A stretch of DNA of 60,000 nucleotides, from the NCBI RefSeq assembly GCF_030272615.1, contig NC_081410.1, positions 228,320,915-228,380,914 of the forward strand, written 5' to 3'. Both the position numbers and the translations under genes were made by a program. This document shows, piece after piece, positions 23,187-34,203 of this stretch. The stretch comes from Cryptomeria japonica (taxonomy: Eukaryota; Streptophyta; Pinopsida; Cupressales; Cupressaceae). The notes below the pieces were generated by a model. The model was not told the DNA's origin, searched no databases, and worked only from the letters and a program-made list of their open reading frames with translations. Numbering within the stretch: position 1 is the stretch's first letter; every line of letters begins with the position of its first letter.

Positions 23187-26100
23187 TTATTTGAATTCCA
23201 TCAGGTCCCTGGGTATTGCAATGACTTTGACCTTGATGATGGAACCTTCCAAGTCAGTGCAACACTTTTTGTGCTTCCTCAAAATAGTATCTAGAAAATC
23301 CAAAACGAACTGGAGATAAACCAATCTATCAATTGAGGATAAAGAGAAATCCTCCCTATCAACCTCAGTAGTCATGAGAAAGTTGAATTCTTTGATGATT
23401 ACATCTACTTCAAGTACCTTTTCATTTTCATCAAGAAATGCACATGGAATCTTAAAGATTTTTGTTGCAGTCTCTTTCTCCTTATCCATTCATTCTTTTA
23501 GGGCTTTCCTCATATCCTTGACTAGACGCTCAAGAATATTCATCCAATGATTCAAGGCCTCTCGCTGCTCAATGTACACGCACCATGAAGGAATGACACC
23601 ATTTTGGATGAGGTCATCAGAATCATAATTTTCAAACTTCAACTAGACTTCAAAATCCTATTCTTGTATTTCAAGCTCCTGAGAGAAGACCTCTATGGTG
23701 CTATCTACTTTTGTCTTTACTACATCAATATTGTTGACAATAGTAGCTTCCAAAGCTGATATGGCATCACCTGAAGCAGAATCATGAGTTTGTTCCCCCA
23801 ATTCAATCCTTGGAATGACATAGTCTGAATCTTGGACTCGACCAATAACTACATCTGGAGGAGGAACAACAACCTCAGCATACTTGTTCCTATTCTTGTC
23901 AACCTTTACCCTTGAAAGAGTTTTAGTTTTCTTAACAGTCTTGGGTTTGACAAGAACATGTTGACTGAAATCAAAATCTTCAGGAGAGACAACCTGCTTC
24001 TTTCTCTTTGGCATATAAGACATCAACCAAGTTGGTAAAGTCAAATCATCATTCTCACCTGCTACCACATCCTGAGAGGGATGGATAGAATCCCGAAAGG
24101 TGGTTTTTAATATAGGAGAGGTCATGGTAATGACATGTGGAGGATTCTCAAGGGATGATTCATTGGATCTAGTGACTACTTCATTCATGAATTTATCAAA
24201 ATCATTCATCATGGTTGCAGACACTTCAGACAACGAAGGAAAATCGGAAAATACATTCTCAATATTGTCATGTGGTGTGTCTAAAGTGGACTCACTAGCA
24301 CTAGAGGAAGATACATCGATAACACTTGAAGGGGAAATACATGTGACCACTAGAGGCTCGGGCTCAGACGTAGAAACAGGAACTTGTAACATAGATGAAG
24401 GAGAAAATACCTAAAGTAAGGATTCATCATCTTGTAGCATTTCTTATTCATCAAATTCATTTTGTTCTTGATCACCCTCTTGACCAAAAATTAACTCTTC
24501 ATTAGGATGCTCACCCTCCTCTTGTTCATTTGGTACTTCTATCTCCGATGTCTCCTAAACATTTGAACTTAAGGGTTCTCCTTGAACTTTTCCTTTCTTA
24601 GACCCAACTGTGAACTTCAACTTAGGAGCCTTTGTTGGAGTGGCAAGGTTCTGCTTGTTCTTAGTTCTAATCTATGATCTTCTTCCCATTGGGTCAGCAA
24701 TGCCATCATCAAAACTAGAAGAGAAAGGTTTCATGGGAACACCATGCAAAGATAACCAAATATTAGTATTCGTAAGAATACTTTGAAATCATTCCTTGAT
24801 GGAAGTACATTCCTTTTGCGACCATTGAATGAGAGGCAAAGGAGTAGAAGAAACTTTATTCTTCTCATACATAGGATCCAAGATATCACCGTATTCCTCC
24901 AGATCATCAGGAACATTGGCAAAGCCAAATATTTCAATTTGTTCAATAGTCAGTCGGCAATAGTCAAGTTTCCTTACATCATGCTCAGAGCTACAATCAA
25001 CCCAAACATCTTCAATTCAATGCACATGTACACATGTCTTCTTTGGCTTATTTCTCATTCCTCTTTAATCAAAGTCCTTCTTGGTTTTGAAGAACCTTAT
25101 GGCAACTCTTCTCATTTCCTCCATTGCTCTAGCTTTGAAAATGGAAGTAATGGAGTACCAATTAAAAGAGAAAATTTCAAACCTGTCTTATGAGAACCTG
25201 CTTGGGCCTCATGTACAACATTCATCTGATGAGATAGTTCCATCAATAAAATCTTATCATAAGAATACCCATGGAGCATGAAAGGCTCACCAGTGAAACA
25301 ACCAACCCTGAGGTATGTGAAAGTCAAAAATTGGAGGAGAATGCATCCATATTGGTTAACCACTTCCCAAGCATGATCAGACACCCTTTTATTTTATAAA
25401 TTCTTGTTCAACATAACCATATAATAACCAAAGAATGCATCATTTACTCTTAAAAAATGACTATGACTATTATGAAGAACCAGTTGGGAATAATATTTAT
25501 GTGCCTCAATCTGTCTCCTATCACAAGTTGTAGACAATCCATAAAAAATATCTCATTGAAGTTGCAGCGTACAATGGAAGTATGAAGTCATATAGAACTT
25601 GAGTGTGGTAGGTACCTTGGCAATTTGTTCATAGATGGCATCACTGATATGTTTTCCCCATAATATCTTCTCTTTGTTTTGTCTAATCACATGAATATAT
25701 TGATACATCCATTTATAGAAGGTATTAGAGGTAGGAAGACCTTTCAATCTACTCAAAAGAGTTATCAAATCATTAACCTCTTCAATGAAGTCACATCAAG
25801 GAAGACTTTTTGGCCATCTTGCAATGGTAGTTCTTGGGGTCTTCAACCAGTTATCATTCATGTTCTTTCTACACTTGTTAGAATTTCAATCAAAATAAGC
25901 TATGGATGTTTGCATTGCAATATCAGTATAAATCTCAATTTTGAGACACTTGAAAACTGAATCAAAGAATTCCTCATCCAACCTGATTAATTATTTCCAG
26001 TTTCATCCTTTACACTTCTAGTGACGAGGTCAAAGTGATTTGCGACTGCCATTACAAACTCAGGATCTTGAGTTGACATTGGGAAAGCAACCACTAGATG

Positions 26101-26337
26101 AATTTCATTGTCGATAACAACTTCCATGCCACGATATGAAGGCGGTTTCTCAATCCTCTTAAGAAACTCAGTTAGGTCAACATGACCTATCTTTGTATCT
26201 CTTATGTGATCAATGTTTGAACTAACTAAAGAGGAAGGAAAGACCGGATGAAGGTCTTGCTTCTTGAATTTCATCCCTCTCTTGTTTGGAGAAACCTCTG
26301 TCATTTGTATAATAATAACACTAAGAAAAAAAGACAC
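23187..26337 (-). pseudogene. Long minus-strand pseudogene of unknown family, acidic C-terminal half with basic NLS-like motif
   Basis: One protein can be followed on the reverse strand from about 26337 to 23187 through several frame changes and stops. The N-terminus reads TEVSPNKRGMKFKKQDLHPVFPSS, GHVDLTEFLKRIEKPPSYRG and MEVVIDNEIHLVVAFP. The middle contains TLLSRLKGLPTSNTFYKWMYQYIHV, ILWGKHISDAIYEQIAKVPTT and HLRVGCFTGEPFMLHGYSYDK-like stretches. A segment reading EQIEIFGFANVPDDLEEYGDILDPMYE follows. The C-terminal half is Ser/Glu/Asp-rich with PKRKK near 23990-24010. I do not recognise the family. Length and layout (globular N-half, disordered C-half) recall mobile-element cargo proteins such as PMD proteins, but no PMD motif was found. 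A palindrome array lies on its upstream side. Confidence 0.45.
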
Positions 26338-26608
26338 TCATCAGGTATATAGGGATACATTTGATCTTTTACTTTGTTCACATGACAAGCAAATCTTCAG
26401 AAAATAGTGTACTTGAAACAATTAGGGTTTCCAAAAAACCTTTTTGACAAATTGATATCTTCATGGTAAAGAATCACCATTACATGTGTGCGATAAATGA
26501 ATTTCAAATTGATAAACTTAAAAAAAATCATTTATAAAAAAGTGTGGATTGAAAGATGTAATTAGGGTTTTTAAATCCTAACCACATTTTAAAAAATACC
26601 AAAAATAG

Positions 26609-27116
26609 GTGTAACTCGGGTTTTTTAAACCCAAATTACACATATTATCAAAATCATGAAAAGAGGTGTCATTCGAGTTTCTAAACCCATCAAATACCTT
26701 TGATCAATGCAAAGGGAAGAGGTGTCGGTCAGGTTTCTAAACCCACCGAACACCTAACAAAGGAAAAGCAAACGAAATAGGTGGACAACGGGTTTCTAAA
26801 CCCGCCGAAAACCTCAAAGGAAAAGCCAAAATTGGTCGGGTAGTTGGCTGGGTTACAGACCTGCCAAACACCAAAGCTTGGTGTATGGCGGGCCAGTAGC
26901 CCTGCCAAACACCTTGGGTAAATATAAAGGGTTGGCGGTGGTGACTGGGGTCGCAGAATCACCACACACCAGGGCATGGTGTGTGGTGGGCCTACAGTCG
27001 CGCCCAACACCATGGTGAGTAATGCAAATAAAGGTTGGAACTTGGGTGGTGGCTGGAGTCACCGACCTGCCACACACCACGTGGTGTGTGGTGGGCATAT
27101 GACCCCACCAACACTA
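26609..27116. repeat. Array of about ten imperfect palindromes, GGTGT...GGGTTT...AACCC...ACACC type
   Basis: Units of about 33-39 nt occur at 26609-26641, 26665-26698, 26721-26754, 26780-26813, 26834-26872, 26880-26913, about 26936-26970, 26978-27011, about 27048-27079 and 27083-27116. Each reads as a near-perfect inverted repeat with a 3-5 nt centre. The stems differ between units (for example GGTGTCGGT/ACCGAACACC versus GGTGTATGGCGGG/CCCTGCCAAACACC), yet pairing is largely kept. Spacers are unrelated A-rich DNA. Confidence 0.8.
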
Positions 27117-27493
27117 CTCATACTAATGCAAAGGATACGATGTCTGATTAGGGTCATAGACCCGCCACAACACCACAAGATAAAACAAGCTAAAAAGATG
27201 GAGATTGCTCGAGATCATAAGATCCCAGCAAAATCTCAGTCAAGAAGAACCAATAAAGATCATACAAAAATCTAAAAAACAATCATTAGGGTTTTTAAAA
27301 GCCCTAACAAGAGGGAAGAAAGAACACATACTCGAAATGTGAAGTTGAAATCTTCTCCCTCCAACTTCAAAATTAACTTGGGAAAGATTAAAATGAGGGT
27401 AAAAAGAGGATAAATAAGTCTTAAAAACAAAGTAAAAGACTCCTAAACAAACTCTTCAAGCAAGCCATAAATAACTCAAAGTGTAATAAATAA

Positions 27494-27711
27494 GTGCAAT
27501 TTGGGTTTGTGAACCCAATTTGCACCTATAAGGTGTAAATCGGTTTTACAAACCCAATTTGCACCAATAAGGTGTAAATCGGTTTTACAAACCCAATTTG
27601 CACCAATAAGGTGAAACAAACCAAGAGAAGTGCAAATCGGGTTCACAAACCTGATTTGCACCTAAAATGCCAAACTTGGTGTAAATTGGGTTTGTAAACT
27701 TGATTTACACC
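27494..27711. repeat. Second block of five palindromes, GTGCAAAT...GGTTT...ATTTGCAC type
   Basis: Units lie at 27494-27525, 27532-27565, 27571-27604, 27630-27661 and 27678-27711. The second and third form a 39 bp tandem duplication. The outer stem alternates between GTGCAAAT/ATTTGCAC and GGTGTAAAT/ATTTACACC, that is, with compensating changes. It is the same unit design as the 26.6-27.1 kb block. Confidence 0.85.
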
Positions 27712-28740
27712 TAGACTTCACATAAAAGTGAAAATGTGAAAACAAGGGAAAAAACACTCTTATGATGACAAAAATGTCTTGTAAAGCGAACATAGAGCAC
27801 AAAAAGCTTGAAATAAGCCAAAATTTGCGGGGTACCCTCAATTTTTGCGCTTTTTGCTAGCACTAAAATTGAGGATAACACTGAGTTCGTCTGAGAATGA
27901 TATATATGTTGGTGAATTTATCATTAGAGGAAGTATAGTGTTCCAATGAAACTTGTTGTTTCTATGTCAAAGATTATTGTGAAGAATCTTTTTGTGATTA
28001 TAGGAAAGGATGCAACAGAGGTTAGATAGATGCTCAATAGTTTGAGTTGCAAACGAATCAGAGAAACTATACTTCATTGAGGTTATGAGACATACATGTG
28101 AGGATTGTTGTCCAATAGTTCAAGGGAGATCTTAAATCTAGAAGTTCAACATTATACTTATATGAGGGTGATGAGACCTCATGTGCAAATGGTGTCCAAT
28201 GATGTTGGAACTTTATATGATAGCTATATGACTATACCTGCAGTTGAGGAGAAACTTGAAGAATTCTTGCTAAACTGAGAGTTGTTTTCAAAGAATAGCT
28301 TTTACATAATGTATTTCTATTATGTAGTGTCCCTCTCTGATTTATCTTGTCTTTTGTACGTCAAAGGATAATAAGGATCTAGCTTAGACTACTTCATAAT
28401 GATTTCATTGTATCATTCTATGTACTAACCCTATTCCATGATTGTAATGGATGATGATGAATCTATATATTCGATGGTTTACATGTGTTCATTATTCATG
28501 ATGGATCATATTGTTTATGGGATATTGATAACATTATGATTACGCTAACCCTATTCTATGATCATGATAGTTGATTTGGATTTATGATTGGTGTGATTGT
28601 CTTCTAGTGTCTTCGTGAAAGGGATGATGCCTTATCACTTATTGTGAGCATGATAAGGTGTTGTGATTCTTTTTTTCACTTGCATGATTATTATGATGAA
28701 TATATATGTCGTATATGTGTTTAGTGGTGATTGCAGGATT
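27712..28740. other. Left flank of element B
   Basis: No gene was recognised. A short palindrome pair (CCTCAATTTT ... AAAATTGAGG) lies at 27836-27873. Further right there are scattered ATGAT-rich words. This sequence is the insertion target of element B and should continue at 45027. Confidence 0.5.
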
Positions 28741-28745
28741 GCAGG
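28741..28745. repeat. Target site duplication, left copy
   Basis: GCAGG precedes the LTR start at 28746 and is repeated exactly after the right LTR (45022-45026). Confidence 0.92.
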
Positions 28746-29510
28746 TGTATATGGTGAAAATGGATAACAATAATAACAATATTGAAAGGCTAAATGAATT
28801 CAACCACCAAACCCTAGCCTAACAATCAACAAAGATCCACCATAACATATGAAGATTACCTAAGACAATGCAAATCAAATGAAATCACAAAGATTATACC
28901 ATCACATGTCTAATAGGGTTTTGATCTCCATTCTTCCTATCTCCATTGATCTTGCTTGATATATTTGCTCTCAGATTTTATGTGCACAAGAGCTCAACAA
29001 AGAACGAAATGTGGTTGCAAGTAGGATCGTAGTGTAGTCAAGTCCTCCAAGTTGTCGATTAGGGTTATTAGAATGCTTGATTAGGGTTGATAATGAAGGA
29101 AGCATCTCCTTATATAGAAGACACAATATGAAATGGAGGGATAAGATTGAGAGGTGTAAAAAAGGAGGTCGGCTAGGATTAGAGGGTAGGTAAAAGAAAT
29201 AATAAAATAATGAGAGGGGTAGGTAGTGTATGAATTAAGAGATGAATGACATGTGTCATGTGTAGAAAAAGCTAATGAATTAATTAAATAAATAAAGATT
29301 TATTTAATTAATAGAAGAAGTGGGATAATTAAATAAATAAGATATTTATTTAATAAATGTATTTATTTAAATGAGAAATAAGGCTAGAAGAGGATAAATG
29401 AATTAATTAAATAAATAAGGATTTATTTAATTAATAGAAGAATTAGGCTTAGATAATTAAATAAATAAAATATTTATTTAATTAGACATGACAATTTTTA
29501 GGTGTCTACA
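28746..29510 (-). repeat. 3' LTR of element B (765 bp)
   Basis: Read on the minus strand, it begins TGTAGACACC and ends CACCATATACA. A TATATAAGG core promoter candidate lies at 29108-29116. Tandem AATTAAATAAATAA-type words fill the U3 start. Confidence 0.95.
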
Positions 29511-29523
29511 TTTTGCCCTCTTT
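29511..29523 (-). other. Polypurine tract of element B
   Basis: Minus-strand AAAGAGGGCAAAA abuts the LTR start. It differs only slightly from the tract of A and C although the LTRs are unrelated. Confidence 0.85.
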
Positions 29524-29754
29524 GAGACAATGCGGCTTGTCGCGTTGTTTCAAAGAAGATAAGATGAACTGATACAGAGTTGCCCCAGAATGGGAATGAT
29601 ATGCCCCCTCGAGAGATTGGATGAAAATGTCTGAAAAGATTGCAGACAATCTCTCGATAAGAAAGAAAGGCTAGAATGGACTGACCGAATAAAGTGACAA
29701 AGTCACGGGATAATGAAGACTGACTCGAAAAATGAAGGTGAGGGCTAGGGTAGG

Positions 29755-29764
29755 CTATAAGATA
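29755..29764 (+). promoter_or_regulatory. TATA box candidate for the antisense PMD gene
   Basis: CTATAAGATA lies about 90 bp upstream of the first-exon ATG (29854) and 250 bp inside the element from the 3' LTR, pointing opposite to gag-pol. Its position fits a dedicated promoter. Confidence 0.5.
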
Positions 29765-30039
29765 GACCACGGGCAAAAGACATCCTCATTGTCATCTACA
29801 CCATCACGAGATCAAAGTGCAGAGCGAGAAAAGAGCAAGAGCAGTCAGCAGTGATGGCTTTGGTTCACAGATTCGACCGTGTTCGCCGATTTCAGAGGCC
29901 AGCAGAGGCAGGAGAGCCGATAAGTACCACCAAACCTCCTCGCATTTTGACGCATGTATTTTTGTCATTAATGCATGCTAGTTAGAGTAATAAATGCGCT
30001 TAGGAATAGGGTACCAAAAAAGTCTGAAAACGTGCAACC

Positions 30040-30290
30040 GCATCTGCGTCGGTGCCAGGCGCGTCTGTGTCCGACAGGCGCGTCTGTGTCGGTGCCAGAC
30101 ACGTCTATGTCTAGAACCGCGTTTGCGTCGAATGCGGGCGCGTCTGCATTGTGTAGGGGCGTCTGCGATGTGTAGGGGCGTTTGCGATGTATAGTCGCGT
30201 TTATGCACCGACTAGGCACGTCTGTGTTTTTTAGGCGCGCTTGTGCAGTCTGTAGGCGCGTTTGTGTCAGTCAAGCATGTTTGTGTTAAA
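30040..30290 (+). repeat. Array of GCGCGTCTGTG-like units in the putative PMD intron
   Basis: About 12-13 degenerate units (GCGCGTCTGTGT, GGGGCGTCTGCGATG, GGCGCGTTTGTGT and similar) are spaced about 15-25 bp. They are GC- and CpG-rich against an AT-rich surrounding. The complementary orientation of the same unit forms arrays in the leader of B at 42360-42640 and 43866-44125. Confidence 0.85.
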
Positions 30291-30317
30291 AAATGCAAGT
30301 TTGGTCTTCTAGGTCAA

Positions 30318-30690
30318 ATCGGCAGTTCTGTGATGAACATACGCTGTCGATTGGATAAGCTGCTGAGAGGATACACTCAAGCAGGTCCTCTAGGAAGACT
30401 AGGATAGATCAAGGCACTATGTGATGAATAGTGAGTACCAAGATAGAGTACTTTGTGATGAACAGGGAGTACCCCAAAGTATGAGCAGCACTTTGTGATG
30501 AACAGGGAGTGCAAATGTGAGTAACACTTTGTGATGAACAGGGAGTGTCACACACGTAGTACTTTGTGATGAACAGGGAGTACTACTAGAATAGAAGTAA
30601 CACTTTGTGATGAACAGTGAGTGTCACTAGGATAGATAACCATATGCATTTAGATAAAAAGTAGCATTTTGTGATGAACAATGAATGCCA
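30318..30690 (+). repeat. Series of eight hairpins with conserved 15-nt loop TTGTGATGAACAGGG
   Basis: Typical units have stems GTACT/AGTAC (30448-30472), GCACT/AGTGC (30488-30512), ACACT/AGTGT (30524-30548), GTAGTACT/AGTACTAC (30556-30586), ACACT/AGTGT (30600-30624) and GCATT/AATGC (30664-30688). All enclose exactly 15 nt. Two diverged units precede them: AATCGGCAG/CTGTCGATT around 30318-30352 and CACTAT/ATAGTG at 30415-30433. The loop is nearly constant while stem bases change in a paired way. The series ends 35 bp before the PMD exon 2 acceptor. Confidence 0.9.
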
Positions 30691-32680
30691 CTATAACTGA
30701 CATGATTGATTTGCTTGACTGCAGGAGTATTTGCCTATGCTGGAGTCACGGGAGAGATTCCCGTCGACGCAGAGATTGCGACCTGAGCTGACCTTCGAGG
30801 ACAGAGCTGCTATTGAGGCTATGGGTCTGAGACATATTTTGTATGTGCCTGAGTTTCGGGCAAACATGGGTTTGCTGACTGCGCTTGCTGAGAGATGGCA
30901 CTCGGAGACGTGCACCTTCCATTTACCGATGGGTGAGATGACAGTCACCCTTGAGGATGTCTACAGGATTCTGCATATACCGATTGATGGAGACTTGATT
31001 CCATATGATCGAGATGGTGATAGAGAGGCATTGAGACGGGTGTTTCAGGATCCCGGCCTAGAGATGAGGGCTGGTCATGTGGCATGGGACACCATGACAG
31101 CCACAGGGTTAGCATTGCCAGCTGTGATTGGAGGAGTGATTAGTGGGTTCTTGTGTCCGGATAGGGCGACACGGGGATTGGCAGTGGGCTGGGGCGGAGC
31201 ATTGGAGACACTGGTGATGCAGCACACCAGATATGCTTGGGGACCATGTGTGTTGGCCCACTTATATTATGAGCTTCACCAATTTGTATACCATGGGTCA
31301 GTTGGATTGGGTTGCGGGGTGACACTACTGCAGGTTTGGGCCTATGAGCATCTGCCAGTGACGAGGCCGATACACTTCCGAGGCAGGGGACATGGATGCA
31401 ACTTTGTTCATTTGTACGACATGATCACCTCACAGCCGCGGATTGGCAGGTTAGAGCATTGGCGGCGAGTGCTAGATGATATTGATGTAGTCATCTAGAG
31501 ACCGTATCTAGGATGCGAGGAGTGGGAGGATGACGTAGTGGAGTTTCCATACACCTTCCGGAGCAGGTACCTGATTGGGCGGACGCTCTATATATTAGAG
31601 AGATAGCTGGTGGACAGGGTTGGCCGACAGTTTGGCCGGATCCAGAGGATGCCACGAGGCTCGGGTATGTATGCCCGTACAGTCAGGGATCAGGCACAGT
31701 TTGGGCCGCTACTGTCATATGATCAGGCAGTGACACAACTGATAGAGATGATACCTCTACCCTGGGACATGTGGCCAGAGGTCGACGATGCTGGGATGGA
31801 TGCTGAGTATTCAGCATATTGGGCGGAGCATCCATTCCCACGACTGACAGATCCAGGGGAGCTATTGGATGGAGATGGAGGAGGAGATGATGATGATGAT
31901 GGCGAAGGTGATGGGCGGAGAGGCCGACGGAGGCGGAGGGGAGTAGTGGGAGAGAGGCGAGTTGCACCTCGGAGAGAGGGTGGAGAGGAGCGGCAGGCTC
32001 GGGTGGTGAGGGGTCGCGGTGGATTACCCCTATAGGTACCAGCAGCACAGGATCCCAGGCAGAGATAGGGACAGGGACAGGTGCAGGGACAGAGGCATGC
32101 ACAGAGACAGGTACCCGTACAGGCACCAGTACAGGTACCGATACAGGGGCAGGCACTTGCAGAGGGAGAGCCATAGGCCGAGGCAGAGGGTGGGGATCCA
32201 GAGGAGGATGAGCTAATTGAGCTCAGGGAGATCTGCCAGGGTCAGATAGATGAGATACAGGAGTTGGAGAGGGAGAGAGACCGACTCAGGACGAGGCTCA
32301 GGGATACTGAGCGCGAGAGAGATCAAGCGATTTAGCGCTACACAGAGGCTGAGACAGCGCTAAGGGAAGGGAGGCAGGCGGCGGAGGACACAAGGGCAGG
32401 CTATGCATATGTCCTGCAGGCAGGAGAGGAGATTGGATACTGGAGGGACCTCTACTACGATGCAGTGCTAGCAGATCAACGGGCGAGGAGCTTCCATAGA
32501 CCGTCGCGCACAACGACAGCTACGGGAGGGAGTCGGAGGAGGCAGGCATCTAGCGATGGGGTTATGGGTCCTCCACCACCACCAGATAGAGGGGGCAGGC
32601 GGGATGATCCTAGGGTGGGTCCTTCAGGGGCTCAGATTCTATCGAGGCCAGGCGGCTCCGAGGGAGGGAGTTCGTCATAG

Positions 32681-34136
32681 CCTTAGAGGGCTCCCATTGT
32701 ATTAGTGTTGTACCATTCTTTTGTATTGTAGACACCTGCGGGTGATTGTAGCCATATGATTTTGACATCATTGTATCATGACACTTTATATATATATGAG
32801 ATGATTCATCTTTGCGGCAACTATATGCATGTGTACCTATGTGATGAGATGTTCTTATGTGATGCTTATGATATGGATGCAAATATGTATGTGATGCAAT
32901 GCAATATTTTTGTTCTTTTATGTTTTAAAATGTTATGCCAATGCAAATGTAAATGTATATAATGCATATGAATATGATAATGCAAATGTAAATTGTGCTA
33001 ACAGGTATTGTGTGCAGGATGTGATGTAGTTGTGATATCCATATGTATGTATGAAATGCTTATATGTGGTAATGCAGGTGCAGCTACATGAAATGCAAAT
33101 ATTTTTGGCGTGTCATTATACTCAGTCATGTGATAGCAGGCTACACGGACTCAAGAAGGACGATGGAAGTCAATCAAGAAAGGGGGATGGAAGACAGAAG
33201 ATATGAAAGTGAAAGAGCTTCTTGTGCGTTATCATCATTGAGCTTTATTATGACAAGTAGGTTATGACAATCGAGGCATTTGTTCGACCCAGAAAGTCAT
33301 TGTACCTGTTTGCATGGAGATAAGACAGTCACAAACAAGGAATGCCCCAGTTCACACTAGACTCACAGTGTCCTCATATCCTTGGACAAGTCATAGTATT
33401 ACTAAAAGACAATCCACAGACCACAAGCACAAATAGGTGACGATACCCCATCCTTGCCTTTCTAGTCAAAAGACATCCTGGAGATAGAATCTCTAGTCAA
33501 AGACATCCCAGAAAAACTAAAAGACATGTCACCAAAAGATAAAATCAAAAGAAAACCAAGACTCGACACCAACATCCACTGTAGTATTCAAGTTTAGTGT
33601 CTCTTGTCACTTGTATAAGTCAAATTTGATGGTGGTCACAATGTTCACTTTCACAGAAAGGATAGATAGCACTGAACCATAATGTTGTCTGAGTTTGTTG
33701 AAAAATTTGATTTGTTGAAGCCCATTGTTGCTGTTGTGTCTCATCTGAAACTGACTGAATCCATGAAACTGATACTTTATTGCAGAGAAGATGAAACTTT
33801 ATTGCGGACTGGCGATGCAAATGTTGCTTTATTGCAGATTGTGCGCGGATAGACTAAAGGAAGCTGGAAGAAACTGTACTCCTTGAAACATGTGATGTTC
33901 TCAGTTCCACACCCATTACTAGACGTAGGATTTGCCTTAGCCACAGATAGGGTCTGATTTGTTATGGATGGAAAGGGAGGTTTATTATGAATGGCTAACC
34001 AATCTTAGGTAGATCAATAACAAGCCATGATGGGACTGGGTAAGTTTATTATGGATGAATTGGTCGTGAGTGTGTGCAAAGTGAAGTGATGAAAGAGAAT
34101 CCTGAAGGAGGGAGGAGCAATGTCTCTACGCATGGT
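32681..34136. other. Element B interior between the PMD gene and integrase
   Basis: No gene is supported. It would be the 3' UTR/terminator area for both convergent units. It contains ATGCAAATGTAAATG-like repeats (32820-33010) and four CTTTATTGCAGA-like words (33770-33840). Confidence 0.6.
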
Positions 34137-34203
34137 GCTGGTGACCCAGTTTTCACCATGGTACTTGCCCAGGGCGCCACCGAAGTGGTTTTCACCGTTG
34201 GAG
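34137..34203 (-). promoter_or_regulatory. Conserved post-integrase motif (element B)
   Basis: The minus strand reads AACGGTGAAAACCACTTCGG, then GGCGCCCTGGGCAAGT and CATGGTGAAAACTGG. It aligns with A (9346-9412) and C (51800-51862). The donor-like GGGTAAGT of A and C is GGGCAAGT here. Confidence 0.5.

Larger units (their letters stand above)
29854..32680 (+). pseudogene. Antisense cargo gene: aminotransferase-like plant mobile domain (PMD) protein, two exons, interrupted by six TAG codons
   Basis: Proposed exon 1 is 29854-29919 (MALVHRFDRVRRFQRPAEAG, 22 codons, phase 0). Exon 2 starts at 30725 after TTGCTTGACTGCAG and joins in phase 0. The donor position reads ATAAGT where GTAAGT is expected, a likely G-to-A loss. 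If unspliced, translation could start at ATG 30737. The PMD core (about 30750-31600) shows GLRHILYVPEF, LTALAERWHSETCTFHLP, GEMTVTLEDVYRILHIPIDG and VLAHLYYELHQ. Acidic and Arg/Gln-rich tails and a coiled-coil-like segment (32236-32330) follow. Stops are all TAG: 31496, 31604, 32033, 32066, 32174 and 32333; the final stop is at 32678. No indel breaks the frame. PMD proteins include host MAIN/MAIL1 and transposon-borne relatives. Confidence 0.85.

Noticed and set aside
24100-24414. 104-residue + strand frame
   Set aside because: Shadow of the Ser/Glu-rich half of the minus-strand pseudogene.
29968-30219. Overlapping frames on both strands at the decamer array
   Set aside because: The repeated unit lacks stop codons in several frames, so these are repeat artefacts.
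30448-30688. CRISPR-like look of the hairpin series (regular repeats with short spacers)
   Set aside because: The genome is plant nuclear, spacing is irregular, units are imperfect and there are no cas genes.
31683-32174. 163-residue minus-strand frame rich in Pro/Val/His
   Set aside because: It is the shadow of the GC-rich, CAG-rich C-terminal part of the PMD gene on the opposite strand; composition alone keeps it open.
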